A DNA stretch of 64,000 nt from Alteromonadaceae bacterium M269 (GTDB lineage Bacteria > Pseudomonadota > Gammaproteobacteria > Enterobacterales > Alteromonadaceae). Made by a program: the position numbers and the translations under genes. The DNA lies in assembly GCA_004353515.1 (NCBI GenBank), contig SMNZ01000006.1, forward strand, positions 62,001 to 126,000. The letters run 5' to 3'. Below are positions 1 through 8,789 of the stretch, piece after piece. The notes under the pieces are model-generated. The model worked only from the letters and a program-made list of their open reading frames with translations, did no database searches and was not told the DNA's origin. Numbering within the stretch: the stretch's first letter is position 1; each line of letters begins with the position of its first letter.

Positions 1-255
1 TTATTGGATGACGTAACAATTCATTCCTATGATATGAGTCTTTATCTGGTTGAGTTGTCTGTTGGGCAACACACTGGAATGCTCTGTAGCGAAGATGGTC
101 GTCCGCTCCACTTTAGGAGTGTTGAACAAGTGAAAAATAGCTTGTCAGAATTTGTTGTTAATCAGGTTCTGCTAAGACATGAATCTCCTTTCGATGAAAT
201 GATTGGTAACCCTGAAAGTGCAAAACAACCGTTAATTGTCCCTCTTTCTTGGTAA
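1..255 (+). CDS. DUF6482-like small protein, 5'-truncated by the window edge
   Basis: The reading frame is open from the first base, so the true start probably lies upstream; a TTG at 4 is the only possible start inside the window and has no room for a ribosome binding site. The visible 84 residues include SLYLVELSVGQH, then GRPLHFRS and a closing DEMIG segment. This matches my memory of the DUF6482 family, short cytoplasmic proteins of unknown function common in Pseudomonas and Marinobacter relatives. No signal peptide or membrane segment is visible. It is followed after 71 bases by a lipoprotein gene on the same strand. The family assignment is by motif recall only. Confidence 0.6.
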   Translation, partial: LLDDVTIHSYDMSLYLVELSVGQHTGMLCSEDGRPLHFRSVEQVKNSLSEFVVNQVLLRHESPFDEMIGNPESAKQPLIVPLSW

Positions 256-268
256 AGGTATTTGATCC

Positions 269-331
269 TCTCATTATCATTTTGGGTATACACCGATTAT
301 TAAACGTTGTAATCGGATAACCCCAAATGAG
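269..331 (+). promoter_or_regulatory. nested hairpin covering the start codon of the DUF3833 gene
   Basis: CTCATT at 270-275 can pair with AATGAG at 326-331. TTTGGGT (281-287) faces ACCCCAAA nearby, and CCGATTA at about 293 faces TAATCGG ending at 316. The stem sequesters the ATG at 327 and the stretch just before it, which is where a ribosome would bind. It could control translation, or be a chance fold or the end of the upstream transcript. Confidence 0.3.
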
Positions 332-851
332 ATATCTAATCCTCATATTAATTCTGTTTCTAACTGGATGTACCGTTTCTGTTGATGGTGATTCTTATCG
401 GAACATTGAACCTAAATTCGACCTCGAAAAGTTCTTCGAGGGTAATGTAAAAGCCTGGGGTATTGTCCAGAATCGAAGAGGGAAACTAGTCCAACGTTTC
501 GAAGTCGATATCATTGGTGAGGTTAATGAAGGTGAACTAACATTGGATGAGACTTTCACCTATCAGGTCGGTGAGGGTGTTGAAAAAAGAATATGGAAGA
601 TATTGCCTGAAGCCGGTGGTGCTTACGGTGGTACCGCGAGTGACATTGAAGGTAATGCCGAAGGACAAGTGTTTGGTAACGCTATGTTCTGGGGGTACGA
701 AATGGACTTACCGGTAGATGACACAACTTACCGTGTGCAATTTGATGATTGGATTTGGGCGTTCGATGATAAAACCATCGTTAACCGTTCTTACATTAAG
801 AAGTTCGGTATAACGATGGCTGAAGTGACTATCTTTATGCAAAAGCAGTAG
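327..851 (+). CDS. DUF3833 family lipoprotein
   Basis: This 174-residue protein begins with a hydrophobic signal and a lipobox, LTGC, with the lipidated Cys at about residue 15, so it should be anchored to the cell envelope. The mature part, with KFDLEKFFEGNVKAWG near the start, an FTYQVGEG segment and DDWIWAFDD near the end, has the pattern of the DUF3833 family. That family is a set of beta-rich envelope proteins of unknown biochemical role. The start ATG lies in a possible hairpin and has only a weak GGA upstream. The gene converges on the DUF6702 gene with an 11-base gap. Confidence 0.8.
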   Translation: MRYLILILILFLTGCTVSVDGDSYRNIEPKFDLEKFFEGNVKAWGIVQNRRGKLVQRFEVDIIGEVNEGELTLDETFTYQVGEGVEKRIWKILPEAGGAYGGTASDIEGNAEGQVFGNAMFWGYEMDLPVDDTTYRVQFDDWIWAFDDKTIVNRSYIKKFGITMAEVTIFMQKQ

Positions 852-862
852 CTTTAATTTCT

Positions 863-1378
863 TTAGTGATGGTCAAACTCAACTTTGAGCAGTTCGACAG
901 ATTGAGCAAACGTTAGTGTTTGCAAATCACCTTTGCCTTCGACATTGATTGTATTGACTTGCTCTGGCCAAATGTCTCTTAACGCATGGTGGGCAATTGT
1001 CAGTCCTTTAAGCTCTGGCGGCTGAGCAGTTTCTTGATAAACCCAAAAGAACTTACCTTCTTGCTCAAAACCAACAGTTGATAACTCAACTTGCTTCTCT
1101 TCGTTGTTGTACATCGCGAATCGTTCAATGACGTAGTTTGCGAATTTTTGCTGTGTATCTGCTGATTGATAAATATCAGCATCGCCACCGAATATTTTCT
1201 TCACAGCATGTTCTGCATCATGCAAATAAAAGCGATGACTGACTTCAATGTTCTTTGTTCTTGGGTTGAATAATACCGAGCTAATTGCTGCTTTTTGCTG
1301 GTGAGCATAGCTTATAGGTGCTAATAGCGTGGTCGCTAGGATAATGAATAATAAAGTGAGACTCTTCGGTGTCTTCAT
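863..1378 (-). CDS. DUF6702 family exported protein
   Basis: A 171-residue protein with a clear Sec signal peptide of about 25 residues ending at ISYAH. The mature part starts with HQQKAAISSVLFNPRTKNIEVSH and ends in an acidic, His-rich tail. This is the DUF6702 family, exported proteins of unknown function that often sit beside M1 peptidases, as here: the M1 gene is immediately upstream on the same strand. A terminator between them (1426-1456) suggests that this gene is expressed by read-through or from its own promoter. A role with the peptidase is inferred from context only. Confidence 0.75.
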   Translation of the reverse strand: MKTPKSLTLLFIILATTLLAPISYAHQQKAAISSVLFNPRTKNIEVSHRFYLHDAEHAVKKIFGGDADIYQSADTQQKFANYVIERFAMYNNEEKQVELSTVGFEQEGKFFWVYQETAQPPELKGLTIAHHALRDIWPEQVNTINVEGKGDLQTLTFAQSVELLKVEFDHH

Positions 1379-1425
1379 TTTTACCTCGATTAATAAACCT
1401 GAGTGTTTGAGAGCTTGTTTCAGGC

Positions 1426-1456
1426 TAAAAAGAAAAATGCGCCTAGTTGGCGCATT
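1426..1456 (-). terminator. Rho-independent terminator of the M1 peptidase gene
   Basis: On the minus strand the stem AATGCGCC / GGCGCATT (plus 1436-1443 and 1449-1456) has a 5-base loop and is followed by TTTTTCTTTT. It lies about 55 bases after the M1 peptidase stop and before the DUF6702 gene. Confidence 0.85.
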
Positions 1457-1511
1457 CTAATCTAAGACATCCTCAATTTTCATCAAAGATGTCGTATTGA
1501 GTGACTAACTC

Positions 1512-3953
1512 TTAATCGTCTTTTTTGTCTTTCAGCTTAGTCTTGATATCTTGCATGATATCGCGCTGAACTAGACCAGAACCACCTTTCTGCTTGTACG
1601 CTTCGATACGAGAAGGAATGATTTGACGAGGGTAGTGGTTATTGTCCACATTGGTGTCAGCTGTTTCCCAACGTGGGTCAACAACAACACTTTGTAGCTC
1701 TTTACCCTTGTCTGTCACGATAAGCTTTTGTACCGCTTTGTGAGTACGGCGCCAGATTTCTGCTGGAATGCGCATTTCTTCTTTTGTGCCATCAGTGAAG
1801 GTCAACTCAAGAATGATAGGCATAACCAAACCACCTTTGTTAGAGAACTCTAACACGTAGTAGTTTTTGTCTTCTCTTACTGCGCGTTCGAATGTCTCAC
1901 GCTCCCAGCCTTCTAGGCCATCTAAGAACTTGTTGTACTTGTTACGTTCTTTGTTTGTAACAGTGAAACGGTCATTTTCATCGTAGAAGTCGCTGATGTC
2001 TTCGTTACGCTCAATCCACAACGTTTGGCCTTCAGCACGGTTGCGCTCATCTGTTAAAGAAAGTGGCTTGTCTAGCTCTTGCTGGCGCTGACGAGCAAAA
2101 TCGATATCTGGATCTTTAGTATCCATACGAAGCTTAGAAACACGGTCTAGTGAGATATCAACGTGATCTGTGCTGTAGAACCAACCGCGCCAGAACCAAT
2201 CTAGGTCAACACCAGAAGCTTCTTCCATTGTACGGAAGAAATCAGCTGGAGTAGGACGTTTGAACATCCAACGTTGTGCGTACTCTTTAAATGCAAAGTC
2301 GAATAATTCACGACCTAAGATAGTTTCACGCAAAATGTTAAGTGCAGCGGCTGGCTTAGTGTAACCATTAGGACCTAAACGAAGTACGCTGTCTGATTGA
2401 GTCATGATAGGCACCTGAGTGTTTGACTTCATGTAGTCAACAACATCACGTGGCTCAACACCCCAAGGAATGTTTGGATCCCATTCGCGACCTGCAACAC
2501 CGTCTAAGAAGCTGTTCAAACCTTCATCCATCCAAGTCCATTGACGTTCGTCAGAGTTAACCGTCATTGGGAAGTAGATGTGACCAACTTCGTGGATAAC
2601 AACACCAATTAGGAAGCGTTTTTCTGCTAATGAGTATGTACGAGAGCCATCTTCTTGAAGGTCTGTACGTGGGCCGTTAAAGGTGATCATGGGGTATTCC
2701 ATGCCGCCAACTGGACCGTTAACAGATTGAGCAACTGGGTATGGGTAGTCGAACGAGAAGCGTGAGTAAACTTCCATAGTGTGAACGATAGATTCAGTAG
2801 AGTACTTCTCCCAAAGCTCACCACCTTCTTTCGGGTAGAAAGACATCGCCATAACTAATGGCTGAGTGTCACCGCCCTGCTGATAGCCTTTTGCATCCCA
2901 GATGAATTTACGTGAAGAAGCCCATGCGAAGTCACGAACATTCTTAGCATTAAAGTGCCAAGTTTTTTCTTTGTTAGTGCCTTTCTTCTCGTTTTCTAAC
3001 GCTTCTTTAGCCGTTACGATGAAAACAGGGCGTTTCGCAGTTTCCGCTTCTTTTAAACGCTTAATTTGTTTCTTAGTTAGAACGTCTTTCGGGTTAACCA
3101 AGTCGCCTGTAGAAGAAACGATGTGGTCAGCAGGTACAGTCATTTCAACATCGTAGTCACCAAACTCCAATGTGAACTCACCGCGACCGATAAACTCTTT
3201 GTTAGTCCAGGCTTCGTAGTCTGTATAAGCGTGAAGACGAGGGAACCATTGTGCTAATAAGAAGATATCGTTACCGCCTTCGCGCGCATCATCAGGGAAG
3301 TGCTCGTAACCAGAACGTGCAGATACAGCGTCTTCTTCTACGATGTTGTAGCCGTAGTCGATAGTGAACTCAACTGACTGAGAAGGCTTAAGTCTTTGTG
3401 GCAAATCAACGCGCATGTTTGTGCCGACAATGACGTGGTGAAGTGGGTTACCGTTAGCATCTTTAACTGCTTTGATGTCGTATCCAAGTTCAACATCTTC
3501 AACAAAGTGTTGACGGCGTAACGCGCCAAGGCTTAGTTGTGCTGGTTTGTTACCCTGAGCAGCTTGTGCTGCTGGTCCACGATTTCCAATACCACCAAAA
3601 GTTGTTGTTAATGCTGATAGTGAATCGTTGCGGAATTTGTTCTGATCAAGCTGAAGCCATAGGTACTTCAATGTGTCAGGAGAGTTGTTGGTGTAAGTGA
3701 TGGTTTCACTACCTTCGATTGAACGCTTTTCTTCATCCAATCTAACTTTAATTTTGTAGTCGACTTTTTGTTGCCAGTACTGATGTCCTGGCTCACCTGC
3801 CGCGTTACGGTAAACGTTAGGGGTAGGTAATGATTCGTCTAATTGGCGAAACTTGTCTTCAAAGTCGCCTTTGGTTTGCTTGATAGCACCCAAAGCACTT
3901 ACTGAAATCATGCTGGTTAGTAAGACAGCTAACCCGATTGCGCGTTTTGTCAT
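1512..3953 (-). CDS. exported M1 family metallopeptidase
   Basis: An 813-residue zinc aminopeptidase-type protein. Residues 1-23 form a signal peptide (ending SALGA), so the enzyme should work outside the cytoplasm. The zinc motif is HEVGH at residues 454-458, and the third ligand Glu follows exactly 18 residues later (E477, in MDEGLN), the M1 pattern HExxH-18-E. A GGMEYP motif, the M1 version of the GxMEN substrate-binding motif, precedes it. The N-terminal half is the beta-rich M1 domain and the C-terminal part extends past the usual helical domain. The start ATG has a strong AGGAG six bases upstream. It probably releases N-terminal residues from peptides taken from the environment. Confidence 0.9.
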   Translation of the reverse strand: MTKRAIGLAVLLTSMISVSALGAIKQTKGDFEDKFRQLDESLPTPNVYRNAAGEPGHQYWQQKVDYKIKVRLDEEKRSIEGSETITYTNNSPDTLKYLWLQLDQNKFRNDSLSALTTTFGGIGNRGPAAQAAQGNKPAQLSLGALRRQHFVEDVELGYDIKAVKDANGNPLHHVIVGTNMRVDLPQRLKPSQSVEFTIDYGYNIVEEDAVSARSGYEHFPDDAREGGNDIFLLAQWFPRLHAYTDYEAWTNKEFIGRGEFTLEFGDYDVEMTVPADHIVSSTGDLVNPKDVLTKKQIKRLKEAETAKRPVFIVTAKEALENEKKGTNKEKTWHFNAKNVRDFAWASSRKFIWDAKGYQQGGDTQPLVMAMSFYPKEGGELWEKYSTESIVHTMEVYSRFSFDYPYPVAQSVNGPVGGMEYPMITFNGPRTDLQEDGSRTYSLAEKRFLIGVVIHEVGHIYFPMTVNSDERQWTWMDEGLNSFLDGVAGREWDPNIPWGVEPRDVVDYMKSNTQVPIMTQSDSVLRLGPNGYTKPAAALNILRETILGRELFDFAFKEYAQRWMFKRPTPADFFRTMEEASGVDLDWFWRGWFYSTDHVDISLDRVSKLRMDTKDPDIDFARQRQQELDKPLSLTDERNRAEGQTLWIERNEDISDFYDENDRFTVTNKERNKYNKFLDGLEGWERETFERAVREDKNYYVLEFSNKGGLVMPIILELTFTDGTKEEMRIPAEIWRRTHKAVQKLIVTDKGKELQSVVVDPRWETADTNVDNNHYPRQIIPSRIEAYKQKGGSGLVQRDIMQDIKTKLKDKKDD

Positions 3954-4258
3954 TCGTATCTCCTAAGGGGCGATTATGAGTCAATAATCGCGAGCGCGTA
4001 AAAATACACGGATTCGTCTGAAATGCCTAGTACGACCTGATTAATTAATCAATATCTGAGTCAAATGACATTTACACTTGGTTAACAAAAACGCGATTTT
4101 TGCTAGTTTAGCTCGATTTTGAAGAGCTGACGCACATTTTTTGCAAAAAAATACACCTTTTTAGCCTATTTTTGCGCGTTAAGCGGTAGGTTTATGAGCG
4201 ATATTTTCGTAAGCTTCAATTATCCAGTTAGACACTTTTAAATGCAGACTAAAACACT
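3954..4258. other. divergent intergenic region between the M1 peptidase and proB
   Basis: This 305-base stretch must hold the promoters for the leftward peptidase gene and rightward proBA. A perfect stem CGATTAT-GAGTCA-ATAATCG lies at 3971-3990, in what would be the peptidase leader, just upstream of its AGGAG. The rest is A/T-rich with runs of T and A at 4138-4170. I see no convincing gene or clear -35/-10 pair. Confidence 0.5.
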
Positions 4259-5374
4259 ATGGCATCCTTTACGTGGCAACGTGCCGTCATCAAAGTTGGT
4301 AGTTCCTTAATTGCACCAGATGGAGATCGGTGTAGTGGAACCTATCTGTTGCCTCTGGCTCGTTTTATTACCTTGAGCTTGGAACAAGGGAAAGAGATCA
4401 TTTTAGTGTCCTCAGGCAGTGTCGCGGCTGGTCGTAGCAAAGTCACCTTCAATCATAGTCCCTCGATAGCTGAAAAACAGGCTATGGCAGCTATTGGTCA
4501 GATGCAAATGATGGCGAACTGGCAGCGTTTTTTTGATATCCCTTGCGCGCAAATATTGCTGACAGCAGAAGACCTAAGAAGTCGTGTCCGTTATGTCAAT
4601 ATTCAGAATACGCTACGTGAATTACTTAACAACAAAGCACTACCTGTAGTGAATGAAAATGACACTGTCGCTGTCAACGAGCTGAAAGTGGGGGATAACG
4701 ATAATCTAGCTGCTTATGCGGCCTTGGTGGCACAAGCCGACACACTGATTATGTGTTCGGATATCGATGGCCTCTATACTGCAGATCCTCGCATAGACGA
4801 GAACGCGTCGTTAATACCTGAAGTTAGCCATATTGAACAGTCTACTTATGCGTTAGCGGGTGGCGCAGGAACTAAGGTCGGAACTGGAGGCATGCGCACT
4901 AAGATTGAAGCTGCTGAAAAGTGCACCAACAGCGGTATTCAAACGCTTATCGTCAACGGAAAGAAGGGCGAAGTTTTTGATCAATTGGCAGATGGTGTGA
5001 TCCCGGGAACACGCTTTTTGCCAGCTCAAAACAAGAATAAAGCTCGTTCCAGCTGGATAAAACATACATTGAAATCTGCTGGTCAATTACATGTCAATCA
5101 AGGTGCGAGAGATGCACTTGTAAAATCTGGTGCGTCGCTGTTATCTGCGGGTATAACGGCAGTTGAAGGTGACTTCAGAGCAGGAGATGCAGTAGATATT
5201 GTGTTCGACAGCAAGGTTTTTGCTAAAGGGATATGCCTATACAGTGCTGTCGACATGCAACAGGTGAAAGGACTGCAGAGTGATCAAATTGAGGACAAAT
5301 TAGGGTTTATTGCCGGAGATGCGGCGATACACAGAGATAATTTGGTGTTATTACAACAATCAAGAAGTGAGTAA
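4259..5374 (+). CDS. proB: glutamate 5-kinase
   Basis: A 371-residue enzyme that phosphorylates glutamate to gamma-glutamyl phosphate, the first step of proline synthesis. The N-terminal amino-acid kinase domain has the nucleotide-binding start VIKVGSSLIA, the SSGSVAAG loop, NENDTV and KVGDNDNLAA, and the GTGGMRTKIEAA motif. The C-terminal 100 residues are the PUA domain typical of bacterial ProB. Length matches the family. No good Shine-Dalgarno sequence precedes the ATG (upstream is GACTAAAACACT). The end overlaps the proposed start of proA, as expected for a coupled proBA operon. Feedback inhibition by proline is known for the family but cannot be judged from the sequence. Confidence 0.96.
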   Translation: MASFTWQRAVIKVGSSLIAPDGDRCSGTYLLPLARFITLSLEQGKEIILVSSGSVAAGRSKVTFNHSPSIAEKQAMAAIGQMQMMANWQRFFDIPCAQILLTAEDLRSRVRYVNIQNTLRELLNNKALPVVNENDTVAVNELKVGDNDNLAAYAALVAQADTLIMCSDIDGLYTADPRIDENASLIPEVSHIEQSTYALAGGAGTKVGTGGMRTKIEAAEKCTNSGIQTLIVNGKKGEVFDQLADGVIPGTRFLPAQNKNKARSSWIKHTLKSAGQLHVNQGARDALVKSGASLLSAGITAVEGDFRAGDAVDIVFDSKVFAKGICLYSAVDMQQVKGLQSDQIEDKLGFIAGDAAIHRDNLVLLQQSRSE

Positions 5375-6641
5375 AACGTTGACTTTTTCCATGGCCCAAG
5401 AGGCTAGACAAGCAAGAAATGCATCTCGCCAAGTAGCGAAACTAAGTGCTATTCAAAAGAATCGCTTATTAAAGGATATCGCAGAGCTTTTAAAACAAAA
5501 TACAGCACAGATTCTAGTGGCTAATTCACAGGATTTAGATGCAGCGCAAGGCAATGGCTTGAGTGAAGCCATGATAGACCGTTTAAAATTAACACCTCAA
5601 CGGATTAATGCTATCGCTGAAGCTGTGTTGGCGATAGCAGGACAACCTGACCCTGTAGGTAGTATTCAGAACATTGAACGTATGCCGAGTGGTATTCAAG
5701 TTGGCAAGATGCGAATTCCACTCGGTGTTATCGCCATGATTTATGAGTCGCGGCCCAATGTTACTATTGATGCCGCAGCGCTTTGTTTGAAAGCCGGAAA
5801 TGCTGTTATCTTGAGAGGTGGTAAAGAAGCACTTCACTCTAATTTAGCCTTGGCTCGTTGCATTAGCGCAGCGCTAGAGAAACAAGGTATCGATGCTGCA
5901 GCAGTTACTGTCGTTCCTAATCCTGACAGAAAAATCATGCAGGAATTGATGACACTGAACCAAGATATCGACTTAATTATTCCTCGTGGTGGCGAAGGCT
6001 TAATCCGCTATGTATCAGACAACAGTCGTATTCCTGTTATTCAACACTATAAGGGCGTGTGTCATCTCTATGTCGATAAGGATGCTGATATAGAGAAAGC
6101 GATTAAGCTATTAGAGAATGGCAAAACTCAACGCACAGGGGTGTGCAATTCGCTTGAAACATTGCTGATAGATCAAGCTATTGCTGACGTTTACTTACCC
6201 AAAGTTGTTGAGTTGTTTAAAGCGCACAACGTTAAAGTTCATGCTTGTGAGAAGAGCATGTCACAATTCGAACAGGGCGGAATAGACGTATCTGCGGCGA
6301 CAGAGGATGATTGGCATGCTGAATATTTGGCAATGGAAATTGCTGTCAAATTGGTTGATGACTACGACCAGGCAATTGCGCATATAGAAACATACAGCTC
6401 AGGGCATACAGAAGTCATAGCGACAGAGAATTATAGTCGGGCACAGGATTTTATTCGCACGATAAACTCAGCCGTCGTTATGGCAAATGCGTCTTCACGG
6501 TTCTCAGATGGCGGTGAGCTTGGCCTAGGCGCTGAAATTGGGATCTCAACCAGTAAATTACATGCTTATGGCCCTATGGGGGCAGAGTCATTAACAACAG
6601 AGAAATTTATTGTTCTGGGGGATGGAGAGGTCCGAAGTTAG
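5367..6641 (+). CDS. proA: gamma-glutamyl phosphate reductase
   Basis: The second proline-synthesis enzyme, reducing gamma-glutamyl phosphate with NADPH. It shows the aldehyde-dehydrogenase fold motifs PLGVIAMIYESRPNVT, ILRGGKEA, LIIPRGGEGL, the catalytic region TQRTGVCNSLETLL with the nucleophilic Cys, and ASSRFSDGGELGLGAEIGIS near the end. The start is uncertain: a GTG at 5367 overlaps proB by 8 bases and gives 424 residues, while an ATG at 5391 gives an N-terminus (MAQEARQAR) that lines up with E. coli ProA. Neither has a strong ribosome binding site, consistent with translational coupling to proB. Confidence 0.95.
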   Translation: MSKTLTFSMAQEARQARNASRQVAKLSAIQKNRLLKDIAELLKQNTAQILVANSQDLDAAQGNGLSEAMIDRLKLTPQRINAIAEAVLAIAGQPDPVGSIQNIERMPSGIQVGKMRIPLGVIAMIYESRPNVTIDAAALCLKAGNAVILRGGKEALHSNLALARCISAALEKQGIDAAAVTVVPNPDRKIMQELMTLNQDIDLIIPRGGEGLIRYVSDNSRIPVIQHYKGVCHLYVDKDADIEKAIKLLENGKTQRTGVCNSLETLLIDQAIADVYLPKVVELFKAHNVKVHACEKSMSQFEQGGIDVSAATEDDWHAEYLAMEIAVKLVDDYDQAIAHIETYSSGHTEVIATENYSRAQDFIRTINSAVVMANASSRFSDGGELGLGAEIGISTSKLHAYGPMGAESLTTEKFIVLGDGEVRS

Positions 6642-6699
6642 CCTAGAACAATATCTGTGATGATATAGGTAGGAGTGAGTTTAAGCTGGCGGTAACTCG

Positions 6700-7734
6700 C
6701 TAAAAGCTTGCTCCTATGACTTTTCGCAGCGTTATTGCTGAGACTAACTTTCCTGGCTCATCCACACCGAGTAGAATTTGATCACTGCTTTGAGTGATAC
6801 CGCTAAATATATCGAGTTCCTGAGTCTTTTTGAGCTTTACCAATACATTACAGTGACCGAATAGAGTTGCTTTCAAACGCGTTTTTATACGCGTTTCAGC
6901 TTCCACAAAACCAACAACTTTCGCGCTTTCAATATTTTCTAGCGGAATAGCATTGTTAAAGAGTAGCCCACAACGTATCTGCAAACGGTCGTTCTCTATT
7001 TGTATTGGCCTATGAATAAGTGCACGAGCAAAGGCCACACAAAAATAAAACGAATACAGGTGTAAGAGCGTAAAAATAAGCAGTAATTGAGGGGCCATAT
7101 TTGCGACAACTACATGGACAAATGCGATACCAGGAACATGAAAAACTGTAACGCCAATGACCATTCCATAATGCCCACTTTTTCGGTGATAAGAGAATGT
7201 ATTGGCTTCGTCTTTTTTGTTGCTTTTGAACCAGCTGAAAAGTGCATAGTAGAAGGTTAAAAGCTCGGTTTGAAGAATTTTAGAGAACTTTGTTTTGCGA
7301 GCAATAAAAGTACTCATTGCCTCTATTTTAGGTTCACCTTTGAGATGACTAAAACGCTTAAAGCTTATTGCTAGTCTAAGCATAAGGTAGCTTATTGCAG
7401 CGGAGCCGATTAAAACAGCAACTACGAGGTAGTAGCTAGTAAATTCACTCACAATTGTGTTGCCAGGAGCGAAGTTGATAGTGCTCAGCATCCCTAAGCC
7501 AAACAAGGGAATAGTCAGTAGCTTTGATGCATAGCCTTTTCGCGCAACAAATAAAAAGTAAATGGCTGGTAAAACTAAGGAGAGATCGACAAATAGGAGC
7601 AGGCCTTTAATTTCATCATGAACCTGCTCAAGGCTAATAAGATGAAAAGCTAGAAAATAAACGCTGACAAAGAGCAGCACATACGAACTTATTACAATGC
7701 TAGAGTGTTTACGAACCGCTACTTTTGAATCCAT
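6700..7734 (-). CDS. unrecognised multi-pass membrane protein
   Basis: I do not recognise this 344-residue protein. Hydrophobic segments lie near residues 12-33, 45-64, 68-85, 97-117 and, after a polar linker, 190-235, so it should span the inner membrane five or more times. The C-terminal 110 residues are soluble and beta-rich (IQIENDRLQIRCGLLF, then IPLENIESAKV), reminiscent of the PH-like domains at the end of some bacterial membrane proteins; this is only a resemblance. I chose the ATG at 7734 because GGA lies seven bases upstream; a longer frame begins at 7779. It converges on proA. An imperfect inverted repeat (TAGGAG ... CTCCTA, about 6670-6715) at the junction may serve as a weak terminator. 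Confidence 0.65.
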   Translation of the reverse strand: MDSKVAVRKHSSIVISSYVLLFVSVYFLAFHLISLEQVHDEIKGLLLFVDLSLVLPAIYFLFVARKGYASKLLTIPLFGLGMLSTINFAPGNTIVSEFTSYYLVVAVLIGSAAISYLMLRLAISFKRFSHLKGEPKIEAMSTFIARKTKFSKILQTELLTFYYALFSWFKSNKKDEANTFSYHRKSGHYGMVIGVTVFHVPGIAFVHVVVANMAPQLLLIFTLLHLYSFYFCVAFARALIHRPIQIENDRLQIRCGLLFNNAIPLENIESAKVVGFVEAETRIKTRLKATLFGHCNVLVKLKKTQELDIFSGITQSSDQILLGVDEPGKLVSAITLRKVIGASF

Positions 7735-7915
7735 ATTTCCATCCAATAGCTGATGAGAAAGAGTATCTATCGCGCACAAAAATTATACACTAATTTAGCG
7801 GTTGGGATTAAGTTAATCAGGCAATGCGACCTTGGCTTTAACTGTAATTTAGAATACTTTGGCACTTACTAGTTTTGTTCAGATTTATTTGGAGTTCTGC
7901 ACCCATCATCAGCGC

Positions 7916-8188
7916 CTAACGACTTAGCTTTGTTAATAGACTTTTAAGAGGTTTTAAGAAATTGATAGGTTTTTGATCGAGAAGGCCCGCTAATTCAGGA
8001 ACAAGCCATTTGGAACCCGCCTTATCAAAAATAACATTTAACGTTATTTCTCCATCTTCCCATTCCGCTATTTTTAAAACTATCCCATTACCGAAAACAG
8101 GATGTGATACTTGCCTGCCAACTTTAACAGTGCCCAGATTTTCTATTTCTGTTTGCTCAATTAGTTTGGATTGTTTTTTCGCACTCAT
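7916..8188 (-). CDS. orphan UvrD/PcrA tudor-like domain protein
   Basis: A 90-residue protein whose core, VGRQVSHPVFGNGIVL followed by LNVIFDKAGSKWLV, closely resembles the C-terminal tudor-like domain of UvrD/PcrA helicases (in UvrD: HxxFGxGxV ... F...G.KWLV). In helicases this domain helps contact RNA polymerase. Here it stands alone, with a short polar N-terminus and a Lys/Leu-rich tail and no helicase domain nearby. A role in coupling to RNA polymerase, or in competing with UvrD or Mfd, is inference. It is the first of a run of small minus-strand genes. Confidence 0.7.
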   Translation of the reverse strand: MSAKKQSKLIEQTEIENLGTVKVGRQVSHPVFGNGIVLKIAEWEDGEITLNVIFDKAGSKWLVPELAGLLDQKPINFLKPLKSLLTKLSR

Positions 8189-8275
8189 AAAAATCCTTAT
8201 TTAGGCCAAAAAAGTAAAATTGGGAAAAGCTTTTGGACACTACGGTAGCTATGTTTATTATGAGATTAAGCAGGC

Positions 8276-8569
8276 TCAAATGCTTTCTTTCAAAGGAGCT
8301 TGTTTTAATGGCGTTAGGCCCTTGGTGCTGCGAAGCTTTTCATTTAACCACCAGTAGCTGTCATGTCCGAAAAACAGCTCATTTGCAAAATATTCTGCAG
8401 ACTCATGGTGAAAGACATGTTCTTTATTGAAGAATCCAATATGTCTCCATTCTTTGTTTATTAACGTGAGAGCATCGTTTTCAGACATGCCAAAACCATG
8501 CGATAGAGTTTTTATCACATCAATACAGAATTCATATGATTCTTTATCTGTTTCGAAAGTAAATTCCAT
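8276..8569 (-). CDS. small acidic protein of unknown function
   Basis: A 97-residue soluble protein beginning MEFTFETDKESYEFCIDVIKT and containing W/H-rich motifs (INKEWRHIGFF, HHESAEYFANELFFG, YWWLNEKL). I recall similar uncharacterised short proteins in gammaproteobacteria, often beside toxin or immunity-like genes, but I cannot name a family. No signal peptide or membrane segment is visible. The tail after YWWLNEKL looks loosely constrained. It lies in a cluster of same-strand small genes. Confidence 0.6.
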   Translation of the reverse strand: MEFTFETDKESYEFCIDVIKTLSHGFGMSENDALTLINKEWRHIGFFNKEHVFHHESAEYFANELFFGHDSYWWLNEKLRSTKGLTPLKQAPLKESI

Positions 8570-8621
8570 TACTAAACTCTATTGTGTACTAGGTGAACAG
8601 TCTATGCGTTTGAGCTCTGCC

Positions 8622-8789
8622 TCAACAATATTTATCTAATATACCGAACATTTCATCTGCGTTTTCAATATGAGTTGGCACAAATATTTGACCATATTGG
8701 CCTGCATCAACTACTACAACAGGCATGCCGTTACTGTTAAATGGAAAGACTTTTTCGATGTAATCCATTTTGAAACTACGTTTAAACAT
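8622..8789 (-). CDS. very small unknown protein (55 codons)
   Basis: Reading the minus strand from an ATG at 8789 gives a 55-residue protein, MFKRSFKMDYIEKVFPF... ending ...MFGILDKYC, with a TGA at 8622-8624. An AGGA eight bases upstream of the ATG supports translation. The sequence looks protein-like: a basic start, then VVVVDAGQYGQIFVP and a short acidic helix. I do not recognise a family. It sits between two same-strand small genes, in a stretch that would otherwise look empty. Confidence 0.5.
   Translation of the reverse strand: MFKRSFKMDYIEKVFPFNSNGMPVVVVDAGQYGQIFVPTHIENADEMFGILDKYC

Noticed and set aside
7914-8319. GCCTAAC (7914-7920) and GTTAGGC (8313-8319), resembling integron attC core sites
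   Set aside because: They are about 400 bp apart, much longer than an attC site, with no second pair nearby and no integrase, so cassette structure is not supported.
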